Assembly (NCBI RefSeq): GCF_001592435.1
Contig: NZ_CP014750.1
Location: 372,001 to 436,000 of the forward strand
Length of the DNA stretch: 64,000 bases
DNA from: Thermococcus peptonophilus
GTDB taxonomy: Archaea; Methanobacteriota_B; Thermococci; Thermococcales; Thermococcaceae
Reading direction: 5' to 3'
Shown: one piece after another, positions 36,517 to 45,968 of the stretch
Layout: every line of letters begins with the position of its first letter
Numbering within the stretch: the stretch's first letter is position 1
Position numbers and translations under genes: made by a program
The notes under the pieces: model-generated
The model's database searches: none
What the model was told of the DNA's origin: nothing
Seen by the model: only the letters and a program-made list of their open reading frames with translations

Positions 36517-37812
36517 TCACTCCCTGAGCCTGAGCGGGAGACCGTGGTCGAAGGAGTAGTAGACCTTCTGGTACTCCGCACGGAAGCCGTAGACGTCTCT
36601 CCTGACTTTCTTCGGGTCTTCCTTGTCTATGAGGACGCGTCTAATAAAGTGGGCTATCTCCTTCATCTCGTCCTCCATCATTCCAACCCTTGTCATCTCC
36701 TGGACGCCTATTCTGAGGCCACTCGGCTCGTTAACCTTCTCAAGCGGGTCCCACGGAAGGAGGTTCTTGTTGAGGATTATTCCGGCTTCCTCAAGTAGCG
36801 GGGCGGCCCATCCCCCAGCGGCCGGATGGAGGTCCGAAACGTCAACGATGACCTGGTGGCTCTCGGTGTAGCCCTTGTCCTCGCCGATGACCCTGAAACC
36901 CTCCTCCGCGAGGGCCTCGGCAAGGGCCTTAGCGTTCTTGACTATCTGCTTTGCGTACTTCTCACCGTACTCGAGCATCTCAGCGGCTGTGATTACCTTA
37001 CCTGCCATGTGGTGGAGGTGGTGGTTGCTGAGGACACCCGGGAAGATTGCCCACTGGAGCTTGGCTATCTCCTCGGTCTCGCCGAACTTCTTGTAGAGGA
37101 TAACACCTCCCTGTGGTCCAGGGAAGGTCTTGTGGGTAGAGGCTGTCATTATATCAGCTCCCTCACGCAACGGGTCCTGGAACTGCTTTCCAGCTATAAG
37201 GCCGAGAACGTGGGCTGCGTCGTACATGACGTAGGCGCCGACTTCCTTGGCAACTGGAGCGAGCTCCTTAACCGGGTGCGGGAACGGAAAGAGAGAACCT
37301 CCAAAGACGACTATCTTGGGTTCAAGCTCCCTGATGAGCTTCTCGGCCTTGTCAACGTCGATGTTGAACTCCTCGTTGTCGAAGGGCCAGGTATGGACTT
37401 CAAGGCCGCGCATTCCGGCGGCACCGAAGGGCATGTGGCTTATGTGGCCGCCGTGGCTGGTGTGAAGAACTATCGCCTTGTCACCCGGCTGAGTGAGCCC
37501 GAAGAAGGCTGCCTGGTTTGCGTTCGTTCCGGAGATCGGCCTTAAGTCGGCGAAGTCGCTTCCGAAGAGCTTAGTGAAGAGCTCAACACCGATGAGTTCA
37601 ACTTCGTCAACATACTTACAACCCTGGTAGTACCTCTGTCTCGGCCAGCCCTCGGCGTACTTGTGCATAAAACCAGAGGCAACTGCTCTGGTAACGCTAG
37701 GAGAAGTCACGTTTTCGCTCGCGATGAGGTTTATTGTGTGCTTCCTCCAGTTCTCGTGGTCTTCAATAAACTCCAGAACCTTATCCCTGTACTCCCCATA
37801 TCCTTCAGCCAT
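36517..37812 (-). CDS. glyA: Serine hydroxymethyltransferase
   Basis: The 431-residue PLP enzyme interconverts serine and glycine using a pterin C1 carrier. Signatures are HTINLIASENVTSPSV, AEGWPRQRYYQGCKYVDEVE, ISGTNANQAAFFGL, YDAAHVLGLIAG and the PLP lysine in TASTHKTFPGPQGGVI. The start at 37812 follows GAGGTG; a longer frame begins at 37821. A GTTTATATCC box near 37850 is a likely promoter. It is full length. Confidence 0.96.
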   Translation of the reverse strand: MAEGYGEYRDKVLEFIEDHENWRKHTINLIASENVTSPSVTRAVASGFMHKYAEGWPRQRYYQGCKYVDEVELIGVELFTKLFGSDFADLRPISGTNANQAAFFGLTQPGDKAIVLHTSHGGHISHMPFGAAGMRGLEVHTWPFDNEEFNIDVDKAEKLIRELEPKIVVFGGSLFPFPHPVKELAPVAKEVGAYVMYDAAHVLGLIAGKQFQDPLREGADIMTASTHKTFPGPQGGVILYKKFGETEEIAKLQWAIFPGVLSNHHLHHMAGKVITAAEMLEYGEKYAKQIVKNAKALAEALAEEGFRVIGEDKGYTESHQVIVDVSDLHPAAGGWAAPLLEEAGIILNKNLLPWDPLEKVNEPSGLRIGVQEMTRVGMMEDEMKEIAHFIRRVLIDKEDPKKVRRDVYGFRAEYQKVYYSFDHGLPLRLRE

Positions 37813-38057
37813 TGGAAACACCTCGATGGTTGTTTAAACGGGGGGGATATAAACTTTACCGGGAGTGTGCATGTGTTTAGACTTGTGCATTGAGAGTATA
37901 TATGGGGAAATTAAGCCCTAATGGACACTTTCCGAAGTGTTTGAAGGGGAAGTAAGCGAAAAGTCAGAACGCAAAAATTAACCTGAATGAAAATAAAATG
38001 CTACAGTGTAATTCGCCCTCTCACAGGACTTTCTGCGAAAGGCTAAAGAGAAAGGGG

Positions 38058-38783
38058 TTATCCCTTCAAAAACGCCTCGACGATATTCCTTGTCTCATTG
38101 AGGGCCTCAAGAGGGATTCCCTTCGGAAGGCCACCGATTTCACCCTTGACGTCCTTCAAAACACCCTCTCCTGCACCGAGGAACATACCTTCGCTGACTA
38201 TTCCGCGGAAGTTTGCTGGTGGCAGTAGCGCAACGGCAACGCGGTTGCCTTCCTTAACGGTGAGGTCGTTTGTAACGACTGTTATCGCCCTGTCGCCGAT
38301 GTTGACGTTCGTAACCAGCAAGCGGTCAGCGTTCGGGTGCTTCGCGACGCTCATGACTTCCCCGACTTTGATATCAACAGCTATGACGGGGTCGTTTATC
38401 TTCCCTAAGGCCAGTCTCCTGTCAAGTCCAAGGATCGTATTCAGGAAGAAGCGGACTTTTGCAACGGCTTCCTCGACCTTCTCGCGCTCGCTCTTGTCCG
38501 CTAAGCGGAGAAACTTATGGTGCCAGTCCTCGCCACCCAGAGCTTCGATTATCTCAAGGGCTTTCTCCTTGAGGGCCTTCATCTGAGGTGTATCAACCAG
38601 TTCGTTCGGATCAATGTAGCTGTAGCGCATAGCCTGTATCTCAGGGATCATCTCCTTTGCCAGCTGGATTGCCCTCTTCTTGTCCCACTTCCCCTTGAAC
38701 TTCGCTCCCTCTATCGTCTTCAAAAACAGCTCCACGCTCTTCTCCGCGACCAGTAAGCGGTAATCCTTGCTCGTGTCCCACAT
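38058..38783 (-). CDS. tRNA-binding (EMAP-II/Trbp-like) domain protein
   Basis: The 241-residue protein has an N-terminal helical domain and a C-terminal OB-fold of the tRNA-binding type ([71 protein letters not shown]). Such domains sit in methionyl- and tyrosyl-tRNA synthetases or act alone. Here it may help a synthetase hold tRNA. The ATG at 38783 has GGTGGTG upstream. The end of the previous gene overlaps it by 143 bp in another frame. Confidence 0.85.
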   Translation of the reverse strand: MWDTSKDYRLLVAEKSVELFLKTIEGAKFKGKWDKKRAIQLAKEMIPEIQAMRYSYIDPNELVDTPQMKALKEKALEIIEALGGEDWHHKFLRLADKSEREKVEEAVAKVRFFLNTILGLDRRLALGKINDPVIAVDIKVGEVMSVAKHPNADRLLVTNVNIGDRAITVVTNDLTVKEGNRVAVALLPPANFRGIVSEGMFLGAGEGVLKDVKGEIGGLPKGIPLEALNETRNIVEAFLKG

Positions 38784-39825
38784 CTTCACCACCTTCCAGT
38801 GCCTTCAAAACGCGGTTCTTAACACTTTCGTCGGGAATTCCCTCCGCTATCGAGCGGGCCTTTGAGAGCTCTCCCATCCGCCTGTAGGCGATGGCCACTT
38901 CCCCTAAAAGCTCAGAGGCGAGGTGGGAGTCCTCAATGATGCCCGCGAGGACAAGCGGCTCTTCGACGAGGCCGATGCGGAGCATTCTCCTTGCTATTTT
39001 GAAAAGCTCCTCGTCCGAGGGTCTGAACTTTCCAACGAGTATGAGGTTCATGGCGTCTTCAAAGACCCTCCTTCCGAGGTCCGGCCTCTCGTGGAGGAAG
39101 AGCCAGTAGCTGAGCTTCAGCATTTCCGAGGCCCTCTCCCTGAGGTCTAAAAATCGGATTAAGTCCACTGCCTTCTCAACGTCTCCTCTCTCCACAAGGG
39201 AATCAACCACGCTCTTTCCCCTGCGGAGAACTTCTTCTATAAGTTCTATTCTCTCGGAAAGCTCTTTGGCCTGGAGGTTGAAGAAGAGGGACTCATACAC
39301 TTCCCTTGCCAGGCGGTAGTAGTCGAGGGCAATTGGGGCGTTTATCTCGTCGGCAGTCTTCTCTATTAGCCTCGCCACCCTAAGGAGCGAAGAGAGAGCG
39401 GCCGATGAAAGCCCCCTCGCAGACTGGAGGGTCTCAACAGCCTCCCAGAAGAGCAGATAAGCGTCCTTATATCTGTCGGAGAGTGCGAGGTTTCTGGCAA
39501 TGCCTGCGAGAAGTTCCCCCCTAACCCTTGGAGGTGAAAATTCCTTGGCAAGGGAAACCGCCAGTGTCATGTACCTCTCCCCGGCGCTCTCGCGTCCGAG
39601 CTGATAGAAAGCCCTTCCCACTATAGAATAGGCAAGCGCTTTCTCCCTCTTGTCCTCGATGCCCTCAAGGGCTTGGAGCATCTCGGAGAGAACTTCCTCT
39701 CTCGGGAACTCATCAAAAATCCTGAGGAGTGCCAGAAGACGCTCAAAACTATCCTCAATTTTTAGTGCAGAATTGAGAGCACTCTTGAAGTCCTTCCGTG
39801 AGAGGTATCTCTTTACCGCCTCCAC
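38641..39825 (-). CDS. Helical-repeat (TPR-like) protein of unknown function
   Basis: The protein of about 394 residues is built of alpha-helical pairs with TPR-like spacing ([40 protein letters not shown]-type repeats, [20 protein letters not shown]). It is probably a protein-interaction scaffold. The start GTG 39825 follows GGTGG. From about 38785 on, the tail becomes Gly/Glu/Asp-rich and unnatural where it overlaps the tRNA-binding gene, so a stop may have been lost by a frameshift. Confidence 0.72.
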   Translation of the reverse strand: MEAVKRYLSRKDFKSALNSALKIEDSFERLLALLRIFDEFPREEVLSEMLQALEGIEDKREKALAYSIVGRAFYQLGRESAGERYMTLAVSLAKEFSPPRVRGELLAGIARNLALSDRYKDAYLLFWEAVETLQSARGLSSAALSSLLRVARLIEKTADEINAPIALDYYRLAREVYESLFFNLQAKELSERIELIEEVLRRGKSVVDSLVERGDVEKAVDLIRFLDLRERASEMLKLSYWLFLHERPDLGRRVFEDAMNLILVGKFRPSDEELFKIARRMLRIGLVEEPLVLAGIIEDSHLASELLGEVAIAYRRMGELSKARSIAEGIPDESVKNRVLKALEGGEDVGHEQGLPLTGRGEERGAVFEDDRGSEVQGEVGQEEGNPAGKGDDP

Positions 39826-39866
39826 AGAAACCACCAATGAAGAAAATATGCGTAGGGCCTAAAAGC

Positions 39867-40193
39867 CTAACCCCTCATCTTCTTGTCCCAGTTCTCGAGC
39901 ATCGAATTGAGTGCCAGGAGGCTGTTGAGCCTGAGGCGTACCCTTTTATTGTCCCAGTCTATTGAGCCTTTGAAGTCGTTCAACAGCTCGAACACCTTTT
40001 CTGCCTCTGAAGCCGGAAGGTTTCTTCCGTAGAACTCCTCACCGCAGTGTGGGCATTTAAAAACGAAGTCGCTGAAGGTCTCCATGAACTTATCCTTGTC
40101 CTTGAAAACGTCCTTACCAACGTCCTTCTCGAGCATCTGGTTTATCAGCTCGGCCCAGTCAAGGGCCTTTCCACAGAGAGGACAGCGCGCCAC
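39867..40193 (-). CDS. Zinc-ribbon protein of unknown function
   Basis: The 108-residue protein has CPLCGK at residues 4-9 and CPHCGEEFYGR near residue 47, likely one zinc site, followed by a helical C-terminus with RLRLNSLLALNSMLENWDKK. It starts directly at the stop of the DHH gene, so the two are co-transcribed. No catalytic motif is visible; a nucleic-acid or adaptor role is likely but unproven. Confidence 0.75.
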   Translation of the reverse strand: MARCPLCGKALDWAELINQMLEKDVGKDVFKDKDKFMETFSDFVFKCPHCGEEFYGRNLPASEAEKVFELLNDFKGSIDWDNKRVRLRLNSLLALNSMLENWDKKMRG

Positions 40194-41177
40194 TCACTCC
40201 ACCTCCCTCAAAAACTTCTCAATCTCTTTTAGTATAAGCTTAATTGCCTCATCAAGGTTCTTCTTTCCGTTCGCTCCAGCGGCCCCGGCATGTCCCCCGC
40301 CCGAGCCGTCAATAATTGGCCCTACTTTCTCCATTATCTTTCCAAGGTGAAGACCCTTCCTGACGAGGCTTTCTTTTGCTCTCGCGGAAATCCTGACGCC
40401 GTTCTTCTCGCTTCCAACGATGGCTATATCTGCCCCAAGCTGGAGGAAGACCTTGCAGGCGAGGGACTCGTAGGCCGATACCTTTGAGACGGCTATTATG
40501 TACTTCCGGAACTTCCTTATCTCCATCCTCTGGCAGGCCTTCAGCACGGCCATCCTCTTTGCCTGGTCAATGTTCTCGTCGTTCACCGGGGCAACCAGCT
40601 GGAAAATCTCACCCATCTGAACTGGAAAAGCCTCAAGCATCTCGGATACAGACTTGAACGTTTTCGAGTTCGCGAACCTGAAGTTGGCGGTATCGGTCAC
40701 TATCCCAGCCAGAAGGGCTTTAACGGAGAGCTCGTCTGCAAACCCAAGGTAATTAAAGAGCTCCCATACGATCTCAGCCGTGGATGTTCGCGTTGAATCA
40801 ACGACAGAAATATCTGCTTTTACCGGGTTCTTCTTCTCGACGTGGTGGTCTATTAGGATTGTAAACTTATCCTTTGGAATCTCAATCGGCTCAAGCTGTT
40901 CGAGGGAGGATGTGTCGAATATAACAACTACGTCTTCATCAACGGAAGGGTTCTTCTCGACCGGGACGGGAGAAAGCGTGAGAAGCCTCTTCGCGTAGGA
41001 AGAAACGCTCTGGGCGACGCCTATTCTAACTTTTCCAACTCCTCTCGCCTTCAGAAAACGGGCAAACGCTATTGCAGAGCCGAGAGAATCGGGATCAGCA
41101 TTGTGGTGGCAGAGAAGGAGAAACGACCTGTCTCTAGCTGCCTCAAGGAAGCGTCTAAGCTTTATCTTGCCCTTCAT
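40194..41177 (-). CDS. DHH-DHHA1 family phosphoesterase
   Basis: The 327-residue protein has the DHH motifs: LLCHHNADPDSLGSAIAFARF, VVIFDTSSLEQL, the DHH triad in TILIDHHVEKKNP, IVTDTANFRFANS and the DHHA1 glycine motif IDGSGGGHAGAAGA. Relatives are NrnA-type oligonucleotide or pAp phosphatases and GAN/RecJ nucleases. The length is that of NrnA rather than GAN. It overlaps the DUF3194 gene by 23 bp. Confidence 0.88.
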   Translation of the reverse strand: MKGKIKLRRFLEAARDRSFLLLCHHNADPDSLGSAIAFARFLKARGVGKVRIGVAQSVSSYAKRLLTLSPVPVEKNPSVDEDVVVIFDTSSLEQLEPIEIPKDKFTILIDHHVEKKNPVKADISVVDSTRTSTAEIVWELFNYLGFADELSVKALLAGIVTDTANFRFANSKTFKSVSEMLEAFPVQMGEIFQLVAPVNDENIDQAKRMAVLKACQRMEIRKFRKYIIAVSKVSAYESLACKVFLQLGADIAIVGSEKNGVRISARAKESLVRKGLHLGKIMEKVGPIIDGSGGGHAGAAGANGKKNLDEAIKLILKEIEKFLREVE

Positions 41178-41481
41178 TTGCGATCTCCCTCAGCTTTTTC
41201 TCGACGGTCGCGTAGGCCTTTTCAACCGCCTCGTCAATCAGCTTCTCCACGTCAACTTTCACGAAAACTGGAACCTCAAGGTATACCTCAAGCTCAAGGT
41301 CGAGGGTTTCGCCCCTGTTTATTCTCGTCGTTACCTCTATGTCTTTCACGTCGCTCCTGTTGAGGGCATCAAAGACGTGCTTTATCACGACTTTCTGTGC
41401 GAGCTCACCTACCTCGATTATCTGCTCCTCGGTAAGCTCCGGCAGACCTATGTGGACTACTCTCCTTCCCTCGCTCTCCAT
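41155..41481 (-). CDS. DUF3194 family protein
   Basis: The 108-residue protein (GRRVVHIGLPELTEEQIIEV, then VTTRINRGETLDLELEVYLE) fits the archaeal DUF3194 family, which travels with prefoldin beta and Pcc1. The function is unknown. The start at 41481 has GGTGATG upstream; ATG 41487 is possible. It belongs to the same minus-strand run as prefoldin beta, Pcc1 and the DHH gene. Confidence 0.8.
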   Translation of the reverse strand: MESEGRRVVHIGLPELTEEQIIEVGELAQKVVIKHVFDALNRSDVKDIEVTTRINRGETLDLELEVYLEVPVFVKVDVEKLIDEAVEKAYATVEKKLREIANEGQDKA

Positions 41482-41524
41482 AGTCATCACCACTGACAGA
41501 AATAACCTGTAAGAAAGAAGAGAG

Positions 41525-41878
41525 TCAGCCGGCAGTCGGCGGTCTCAGGGCCGACTGTATCTGAGCGGTAAGCTCCTTGAGCTTCTCGTTGAGCTTCTTT
41601 TCCTGTCTTTCAAGGGCGTTGAGCCTTACCTCAAGGGTCTCTATTTTCTCCTTCAGCTCCTCAATGGCCTTGTCCTTGGTGGTCTTGACGATGAGCGTGC
41701 CAACGGTCTTGTAAACGACGGCATCCTCCGGAAGGTTCTCTATCTCCTCGAGGGCCTTCTTGGCCTCGGTGAGCTCAAGCTGTACTTTTTGCTTCTGCTG
41801 AACAACGAGCTGGAGCTGCTGCTGGTAGCTCTCGAGCTGGCCCAACATCGCCTGAACCTGCGGCGGAATGTTCTGCAT
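41525..41878 (-). CDS. pfdB: Prefoldin subunit beta
   Basis: The 117-residue protein is a coiled-coil hairpin: MQNIPPQVQAMLGQLESYQQ, a Gln-rich first helix, the beta hairpin DAVVYKTVGTLIVKTTKDKA and a second long helix ending in PPTAG. Four beta and two alpha subunits form the chaperone that hands unfolded proteins to the thermosome. GGAGGTG precedes the ATG at 41878. The frame extending to 41959 overlaps pcc1. Confidence 0.94.
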   Translation of the reverse strand: MQNIPPQVQAMLGQLESYQQQLQLVVQQKQKVQLELTEAKKALEEIENLPEDAVVYKTVGTLIVKTTKDKAIEELKEKIETLEVRLNALERQEKKLNEKLKELTAQIQSALRPPTAG

Positions 41879-41948
41879 ACCAACACCTCCGTAATCGTAA
41901 TCCCGGTGAGAATAAGGGAGAGGCTTTAAATAGTTTCGGTGGAGAAAC

Positions 41949-42194
41949 TCAGACTTCAATGGAGTCCAAGGCGACTTTTATCCACCTCAGGTAGGAGTTG
42001 AGAGTCCCCCTTAGGGCGGAGTTATCCTCTGCGGTAAACTCGAACCGTATCTTCTTTCCCTCGAGTGTAAACTCCCCCTTCGTTCTCCTGTACGGCACTG
42101 TCTCGTGCTCTATCCTGACGCTTTCATAGGCGATCCTTGCAACTTCTTCGTTCGGAAATTCAATCTCAATGTATCCGTGTATGGGTTCACTCAC
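41949..42194 (-). CDS. KEOPS complex subunit Pcc1
   Basis: The 81-residue protein has the Pcc1 pattern: a IHGYIEIEFPNEEVARIAYES strand-helix, RTKGEFTLEGKKIRFEFTAE and the last helix NSALRGTLNSYLRWIKVALDSI. KEOPS makes the t6A modification at position 37 of ANN-decoding tRNAs. It overlaps the end of the antiporter gene by 8 bp and sits 70 bp upstream of prefoldin beta. Confidence 0.88.
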   Translation of the reverse strand: MSEPIHGYIEIEFPNEEVARIAYESVRIEHETVPYRRTKGEFTLEGKKIRFEFTAEDNSALRGTLNSYLRWIKVALDSIEV

Positions 42195-43332
42195 CTTTGT
42201 TCCCCCCTATATGACTCAGTACGAGCCCAATTGTGGCCGAGACAAAGATTCCGAGGACGCTGGCCAGCGAGGCCAGAGCATACATGTGCTCACTAAGTAC
42301 GCCGTAGGAGTAGCCAACCTCACCGACGAGCAGACCTAGTACGCCGAAACTCGAGATGCCGGCGGCCCTCGTGAGTGAGACCTTGAGGTCTTTCTCCCAG
42401 ACGAGAACCGTGGTTATGAGTACCCTAACGAGGTAGATTACGACGAAGAAGTATACGACCTCAAGCGAAAACTCCGTCTCGAAGTTTATCCCCCTCCACG
42501 CGAAGAATATGGGAGCAAAGATGCCGTATGTTATGCCGGAAATAATAGTGTGCACTCTCTCATACTGCTTGGTGCCCAGCAGATCGCTGTGGAGCATTAA
42601 CCCCACCAGAAAGGCCCCTATGCTGAAGTGAAGCCCAAGCTCCTCGCTGATCAGGGCCAGGGAAGTTGCGAGGATCATGACCATGCCGAAAACGGCCTCG
42701 TCGCTCTGGAGCCTCCTGAGGGCCCGGATTATTTTGAGTCTCTGCTTTATTCCAATTACGTAGTTCAGGCCGAGAACAACAGTCAGGAAGACGGCGTCTT
42801 TTAGAAGTTCAAGGAAGAGCTCAAAGTAGCTGAGGTGGTGTAGCTCGAAGTTTATGAGAAGATAGAGGATTACAAGGGTTCCGACCTCACTTATAACGGC
42901 GTAGGACAGCGCAACGTGGAGGAACTCCTGGCCGAAGAAACGCGTTAAGCGTATGACTATCGGCGCCGAAGCAACGGCGAGAATAGATGCAACTATGAAG
43001 TTGTCGGTCTCTATCCTATAACCCGTGAAGGGGAGCGTGAGGAAGAACATAACAACGAGCGTGATCACATATATCGGGAGGCTCTTCTTTCCGCCGATAC
43101 GAACCTCCTCAGGAGTCAGCTCCAGCCCGGCGTACATCATAAGAAAGAACACACCGAACTCTGCCATTAGGGTGAGGTCTTCTCTCGGGAGGTCGTGGAG
43201 GAAGACGCCAAGCATCAAACCCGCCGTAATCTCGCCGAGAAATCCAGGATAGCCTATCCTCTCAAAGACCTCAGCGAAAATCCTCGCGACTGCGATTATT
43301 ATGAAGACGTAGCCTATGACGTCGAATGCCAA
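42187..43332 (-). CDS. CPA2-type Na+/H+ (or K+/H+) antiporter
   Basis: The 381-residue membrane protein has about 11-12 hydrophobic helices. Features are FERIGYPGFLGEITAGLMLG, FGVFFLMMYAGLELTPEEVR, SILAVASAPIVIRL and LGLHFSIGAFLVGLMLHSDL. This is the KefB/NapA-like CPA2 family. The single-Asp versus double-Asp ion site is not clear by eye, so cation choice is open. It lies between the Mrp operon and the KEOPS/prefoldin group. Confidence 0.88.
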   Translation of the reverse strand: MAFDVIGYVFIIIAVARIFAEVFERIGYPGFLGEITAGLMLGVFLHDLPREDLTLMAEFGVFFLMMYAGLELTPEEVRIGGKKSLPIYVITLVVMFFLTLPFTGYRIETDNFIVASILAVASAPIVIRLTRFFGQEFLHVALSYAVISEVGTLVILYLLINFELHHLSYFELFLELLKDAVFLTVVLGLNYVIGIKQRLKIIRALRRLQSDEAVFGMVMILATSLALISEELGLHFSIGAFLVGLMLHSDLLGTKQYERVHTIISGITYGIFAPIFFAWRGINFETEFSLEVVYFFVVIYLVRVLITTVLVWEKDLKVSLTRAAGISSFGVLGLLVGEVGYSYGVLSEHMYALASLASVLGIFVSATIGLVLSHIGGNKGE

Positions 43333-43419
43333 TATGCATCCCCAGAGGCTTTACCTTTTTCCCTTTAAATATTTTGAGATGCCAAACTTTTTTTAGGATG
43401 TCTAGATAAATGAACAAAT

Positions 43420-43827
43420 ATGAGACACTACGAGCTTGTAAAAGTCAGGGAAGATGGAAAGATTGAACTTCCCCTCGAGCTAGCCTACGAGCTGGGACTC
43501 GTTAAGGGAGCGTACTTCCTAGTTGAGATTGACACTGACCTCAAGGAGGCTCACCTCGAGAGGATAGCCCTCCCAGGTAAAAAGCTCGTCGAGGTCGAAC
43601 TCGTTGTGGAGGACAGGCCCGGAGTTCTGGCCAAAGTTAGCGGGCTCTTTGGGAAGCACGGGATAAACATCCTCTTCAACGAGAGCGAGGAGCTCTCCGA
43701 GCTGGGCCTCGCGGCGATAGTTGCGATAATGGACGTCAGCGGAAGTAGAATTTCTCTTGAGGAACTTAAAAGGGCCCTTATGGGGCTAGAAGAAGTCAAG
43801 GAGCTAACCCTGAGAGAGGTAGAGTAG
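43420..43827 (+). CDS. AbrB-like plus ACT domain protein
   Basis: The 135-residue protein opens with an AbrB/SpoVT-like swapped-hairpin segment (VKVREDGKIELPLELAYELG, LVKGAYFLVEID) and continues with an ACT domain (VELVVEDRPGVLAKVSGLFG, KHGINILFNESEELSELGLA). ACT domains bind amino acids; AbrB hairpins bind DNA. It could be a small amino-acid-sensing regulator. It is convergent with mrpD, overlapping it by 24 bp. Confidence 0.75.
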   Translation: MRHYELVKVREDGKIELPLELAYELGLVKGAYFLVEIDTDLKEAHLERIALPGKKLVEVELVVEDRPGVLAKVSGLFGKHGINILFNESEELSELGLAAIVAIMDVSGSRISLEELKRALMGLEEVKELTLREVE

Positions 43828-45291
43828 TAGGAGAAGGAAGAGAGAGAAAAGGGCTGCTCCGATGTTCACTTCCTTCGGCGTCATCTCCCTTTTAGGAAGC
43901 TTCACTCCAAGAAGACCGCTCGCTTTAAGCAGAAGGAATAGCACCACTCCCCCCAGGAGCAGACAGGCATCCATTGCCTTTGGGGAGCCCCCAAGCGAAA
44001 TCCCCGCGAAGAGTGCCGCGAGCGCCATTATTAAAGATGGGAGCACTGTAAAGCCGTACCGTCTTCTTTTCCCTCTCATTAGATAGTAGTTGAGCTTTGT
44101 AAACGAGATAAGAGTTCCCAGGCCAGCTACGTAAAACAGTTCTTTACCATACGGCAGTCCTTTGAGGAGGGCAGCTTTTGCAGGTGAGCCGACGAAGGGC
44201 CATATTCCGCCTATCGCGAGGCTGAGCGTCAGGATAGAGACCATTAATATGGGGTCGCCCCTGTAGGAAAGCTTCTCAAGTTTCCTCGTTTTGAATTTGT
44301 CCACCAGAACTCCAGCTGCGAGGAAGAGACCGCCCTTAAAGAGCATATGGGCGAAGGCATAGTAGACGGCCCCCATCGGGTTGAGGGTCGCTATACCGAG
44401 GAGGACGTAGCCCATCTGGGAAACCGTCGAGTAAGCTAAAAAGCGTTTTATGTCCCTTTCCAACAACATGACCCCAACGCCAAAAAACATCGAAGAGAAT
44501 GCCAGAACAATAAGGGCATTTTTGACGTTCTCCTGGAGGGGAAGGTAGAGCGAGAGGAGCACCATGCCGTAAGCCGGGGCCTTAACAACAGCCCCGGATA
44601 GGAGCGCCGAAACTGGAGAGGGAGCGTTGGCGTGGGCATCAGGAAGCCAGGTGTGGAGCGGGAAGATTCCGGCCTTGAGGAGGAGTGAAGTGAATGCAAC
44701 TGCGACGGCAACCTCCACCTCAGGATAGAGGGGAGATTGGGAAATCAGTTCGAGGTTCAGGTAGCCCGTCTTGAGGTAGATTATGCCTATGGAGAAAACA
44801 AAGAAGTAGGAGGCAAGGAGGGAGAGCATGAGGTATTTGTAGGCAGCCTTGAGTGCTTCTTTCCCTCCGGAGAAGCCCACCAGGGAAAAAGCCGAGACCG
44901 ACGCTATCTCCATGAAGATGTAGAAGTTGAAGAGGTCCCTGCTTATGAACGCCCCGAGGAGGCCCGCATGAACCAGGAGAAGTAGTACGAGGGGCTTCAC
45001 GTCTTTTTTGAAGTAGTCAATGGAGTACAGGGCAACGGCAGAGAAGAGGATCAGCTCACCGAAGACGAGGAGAGAGTTATAGGTATCGAGCGCGACCTCT
45101 ATCCCCCCTATTTTCGGCCAGCCACCCACAACCTCGCTTCCTTCCCCTATGAGAAGGTAGACCAACCACGGGAACAGCGCACCTGCCAAGAAAAAGTACC
45201 TAGCGTACTTTTCCATCCTCAAAGGTATCGTGAGTGCCGTGAGGAACGCGAAGAGGAGTGGAAGGGCCACCAAGACAGCTATCAAGCCCAC
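43804..45291 (-). CDS. Mrp antiporter subunit D (MnhD/MbhH-like)
   Basis: The 495-residue protein has about 14 helices and the proton-pumping signatures of the NuoN/MrpD family: FIFMEIASVSAFSLVGFSGG with the Glu, LLLKAGIFPLHTWLPDAHAN with the Lys, SGAVVKAPAYG, and AYSTVSQMGYVLLG, FAHMLFKGGLFLAAG. It is the only large antiporter-like subunit in the operon. It overlaps subunit C by 10 bp and is last in the operon. Confidence 0.93.
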   Translation of the reverse strand: MGLIAVLVALPLLFAFLTALTIPLRMEKYARYFFLAGALFPWLVYLLIGEGSEVVGGWPKIGGIEVALDTYNSLLVFGELILFSAVALYSIDYFKKDVKPLVLLLLVHAGLLGAFISRDLFNFYIFMEIASVSAFSLVGFSGGKEALKAAYKYLMLSLLASYFFVFSIGIIYLKTGYLNLELISQSPLYPEVEVAVAVAFTSLLLKAGIFPLHTWLPDAHANAPSPVSALLSGAVVKAPAYGMVLLSLYLPLQENVKNALIVLAFSSMFFGVGVMLLERDIKRFLAYSTVSQMGYVLLGIATLNPMGAVYYAFAHMLFKGGLFLAAGVLVDKFKTRKLEKLSYRGDPILMVSILTLSLAIGGIWPFVGSPAKAALLKGLPYGKELFYVAGLGTLISFTKLNYYLMRGKRRRYGFTVLPSLIMALAALFAGISLGGSPKAMDACLLLGGVVLFLLLKASGLLGVKLPKREMTPKEVNIGAALFSLFLLLLLYLSQG

Positions 45292-45572
45292 CCCCTCCCG
45301 ATGCGCAGTATCATCGCAAGAGCCAACGCGGTTATGGCAACATCAACTACAAGCGTCGTCAGCATTAGTGTCGCCGGAAGCGGGTCAACCGGATTGGAGG
45401 GCATTATCGGGAAGCTCCCACCCTCAACGTAGCCTGCGCCTATGAAGAAGAGTACTAAACCGAGGGAGATCACGTTGATTGAAAGCACCTGCTTTATCGG
45501 GTTCTCCTTTGATATCAGGCCGTAGAGGCCGATGAGCATCACAATTATTCCGGCTGTCTCGGCGTTAATCAC
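45282..45572 (-). CDS. Mrp antiporter subunit C (MnhC/MbhG-like)
   Basis: The 96-residue, three-helix protein (AGIIVMLIGLYGLISKENPI, QVLSINVISLGLVLFFIG, ATLMLTTLVVDVAITALALA) is the NuoK-like MrpC. The GTG start at 45572 follows GGTGGG and overlaps the end of subunit B by 8 bp. It is a membrane spacer and proton-path subunit. Confidence 0.9.
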   Translation of the reverse strand: MINAETAGIIVMLIGLYGLISKENPIKQVLSINVISLGLVLFFIGAGYVEGGSFPIMPSNPVDPLPATLMLTTLVVDVAITALALAMILRIGRGWA

Positions 45573-45966
45573 GGTCAGCCCACCTCGAAAGGATGTAGAA
45601 GACGAGGATGAAGGATGTTCCCACCTTGAGGGCAACGCCTATGTTGAACGTCATTATGGTGCCTCCGGGGATGTAGGGGCGGAGGAAGTTGAGGAAGAAG
45701 GACCCGAAGACCAGCCCCATAAGCGCGACCCCCACTATGAAGAGGGCCGCAGAGGACTCCACGAGCTGGACGGTCATGAGCGGAAAGTGCTTTCTCGTTC
45801 TCCTGTATCCGTAGGCTGTCATGAGCAGGATAACGCTCACGGCAAAGATAACTCCTGCTTGAAAGCCGCCCCCGGGGCTCTCGTAGCCGTAGATGGTAAG
45901 ATAGGCCCCATAGGTGACCAAGAACGGGGCGACAAGCTTTGTCGTCGTCCTCACAACGAGGCTCAT
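45565..45966 (-). CDS. Mrp antiporter subunit B (MnhB/MbhF-like)
   Basis: The 133-residue, four-helix protein has the MnhB domain: VAPFLVTYGAYLTIYGYESP, GGGFQAGVIFAVSVILLMTA and FLRPYIPGGTIMTFNIGVAL. The ESPGGGFQAG segment is the family mark. The start at 45966 follows a GGAAGTG site and lies 2 bp after the previous gene's stop. Confidence 0.9.
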   Translation of the reverse strand: MSLVVRTTTKLVAPFLVTYGAYLTIYGYESPGGGFQAGVIFAVSVILLMTAYGYRRTRKHFPLMTVQLVESSAALFIVGVALMGLVFGSFFLNFLRPYIPGGTIMTFNIGVALKVGTSFILVFYILSRWADRD

Positions 45967-45968
45967 CT

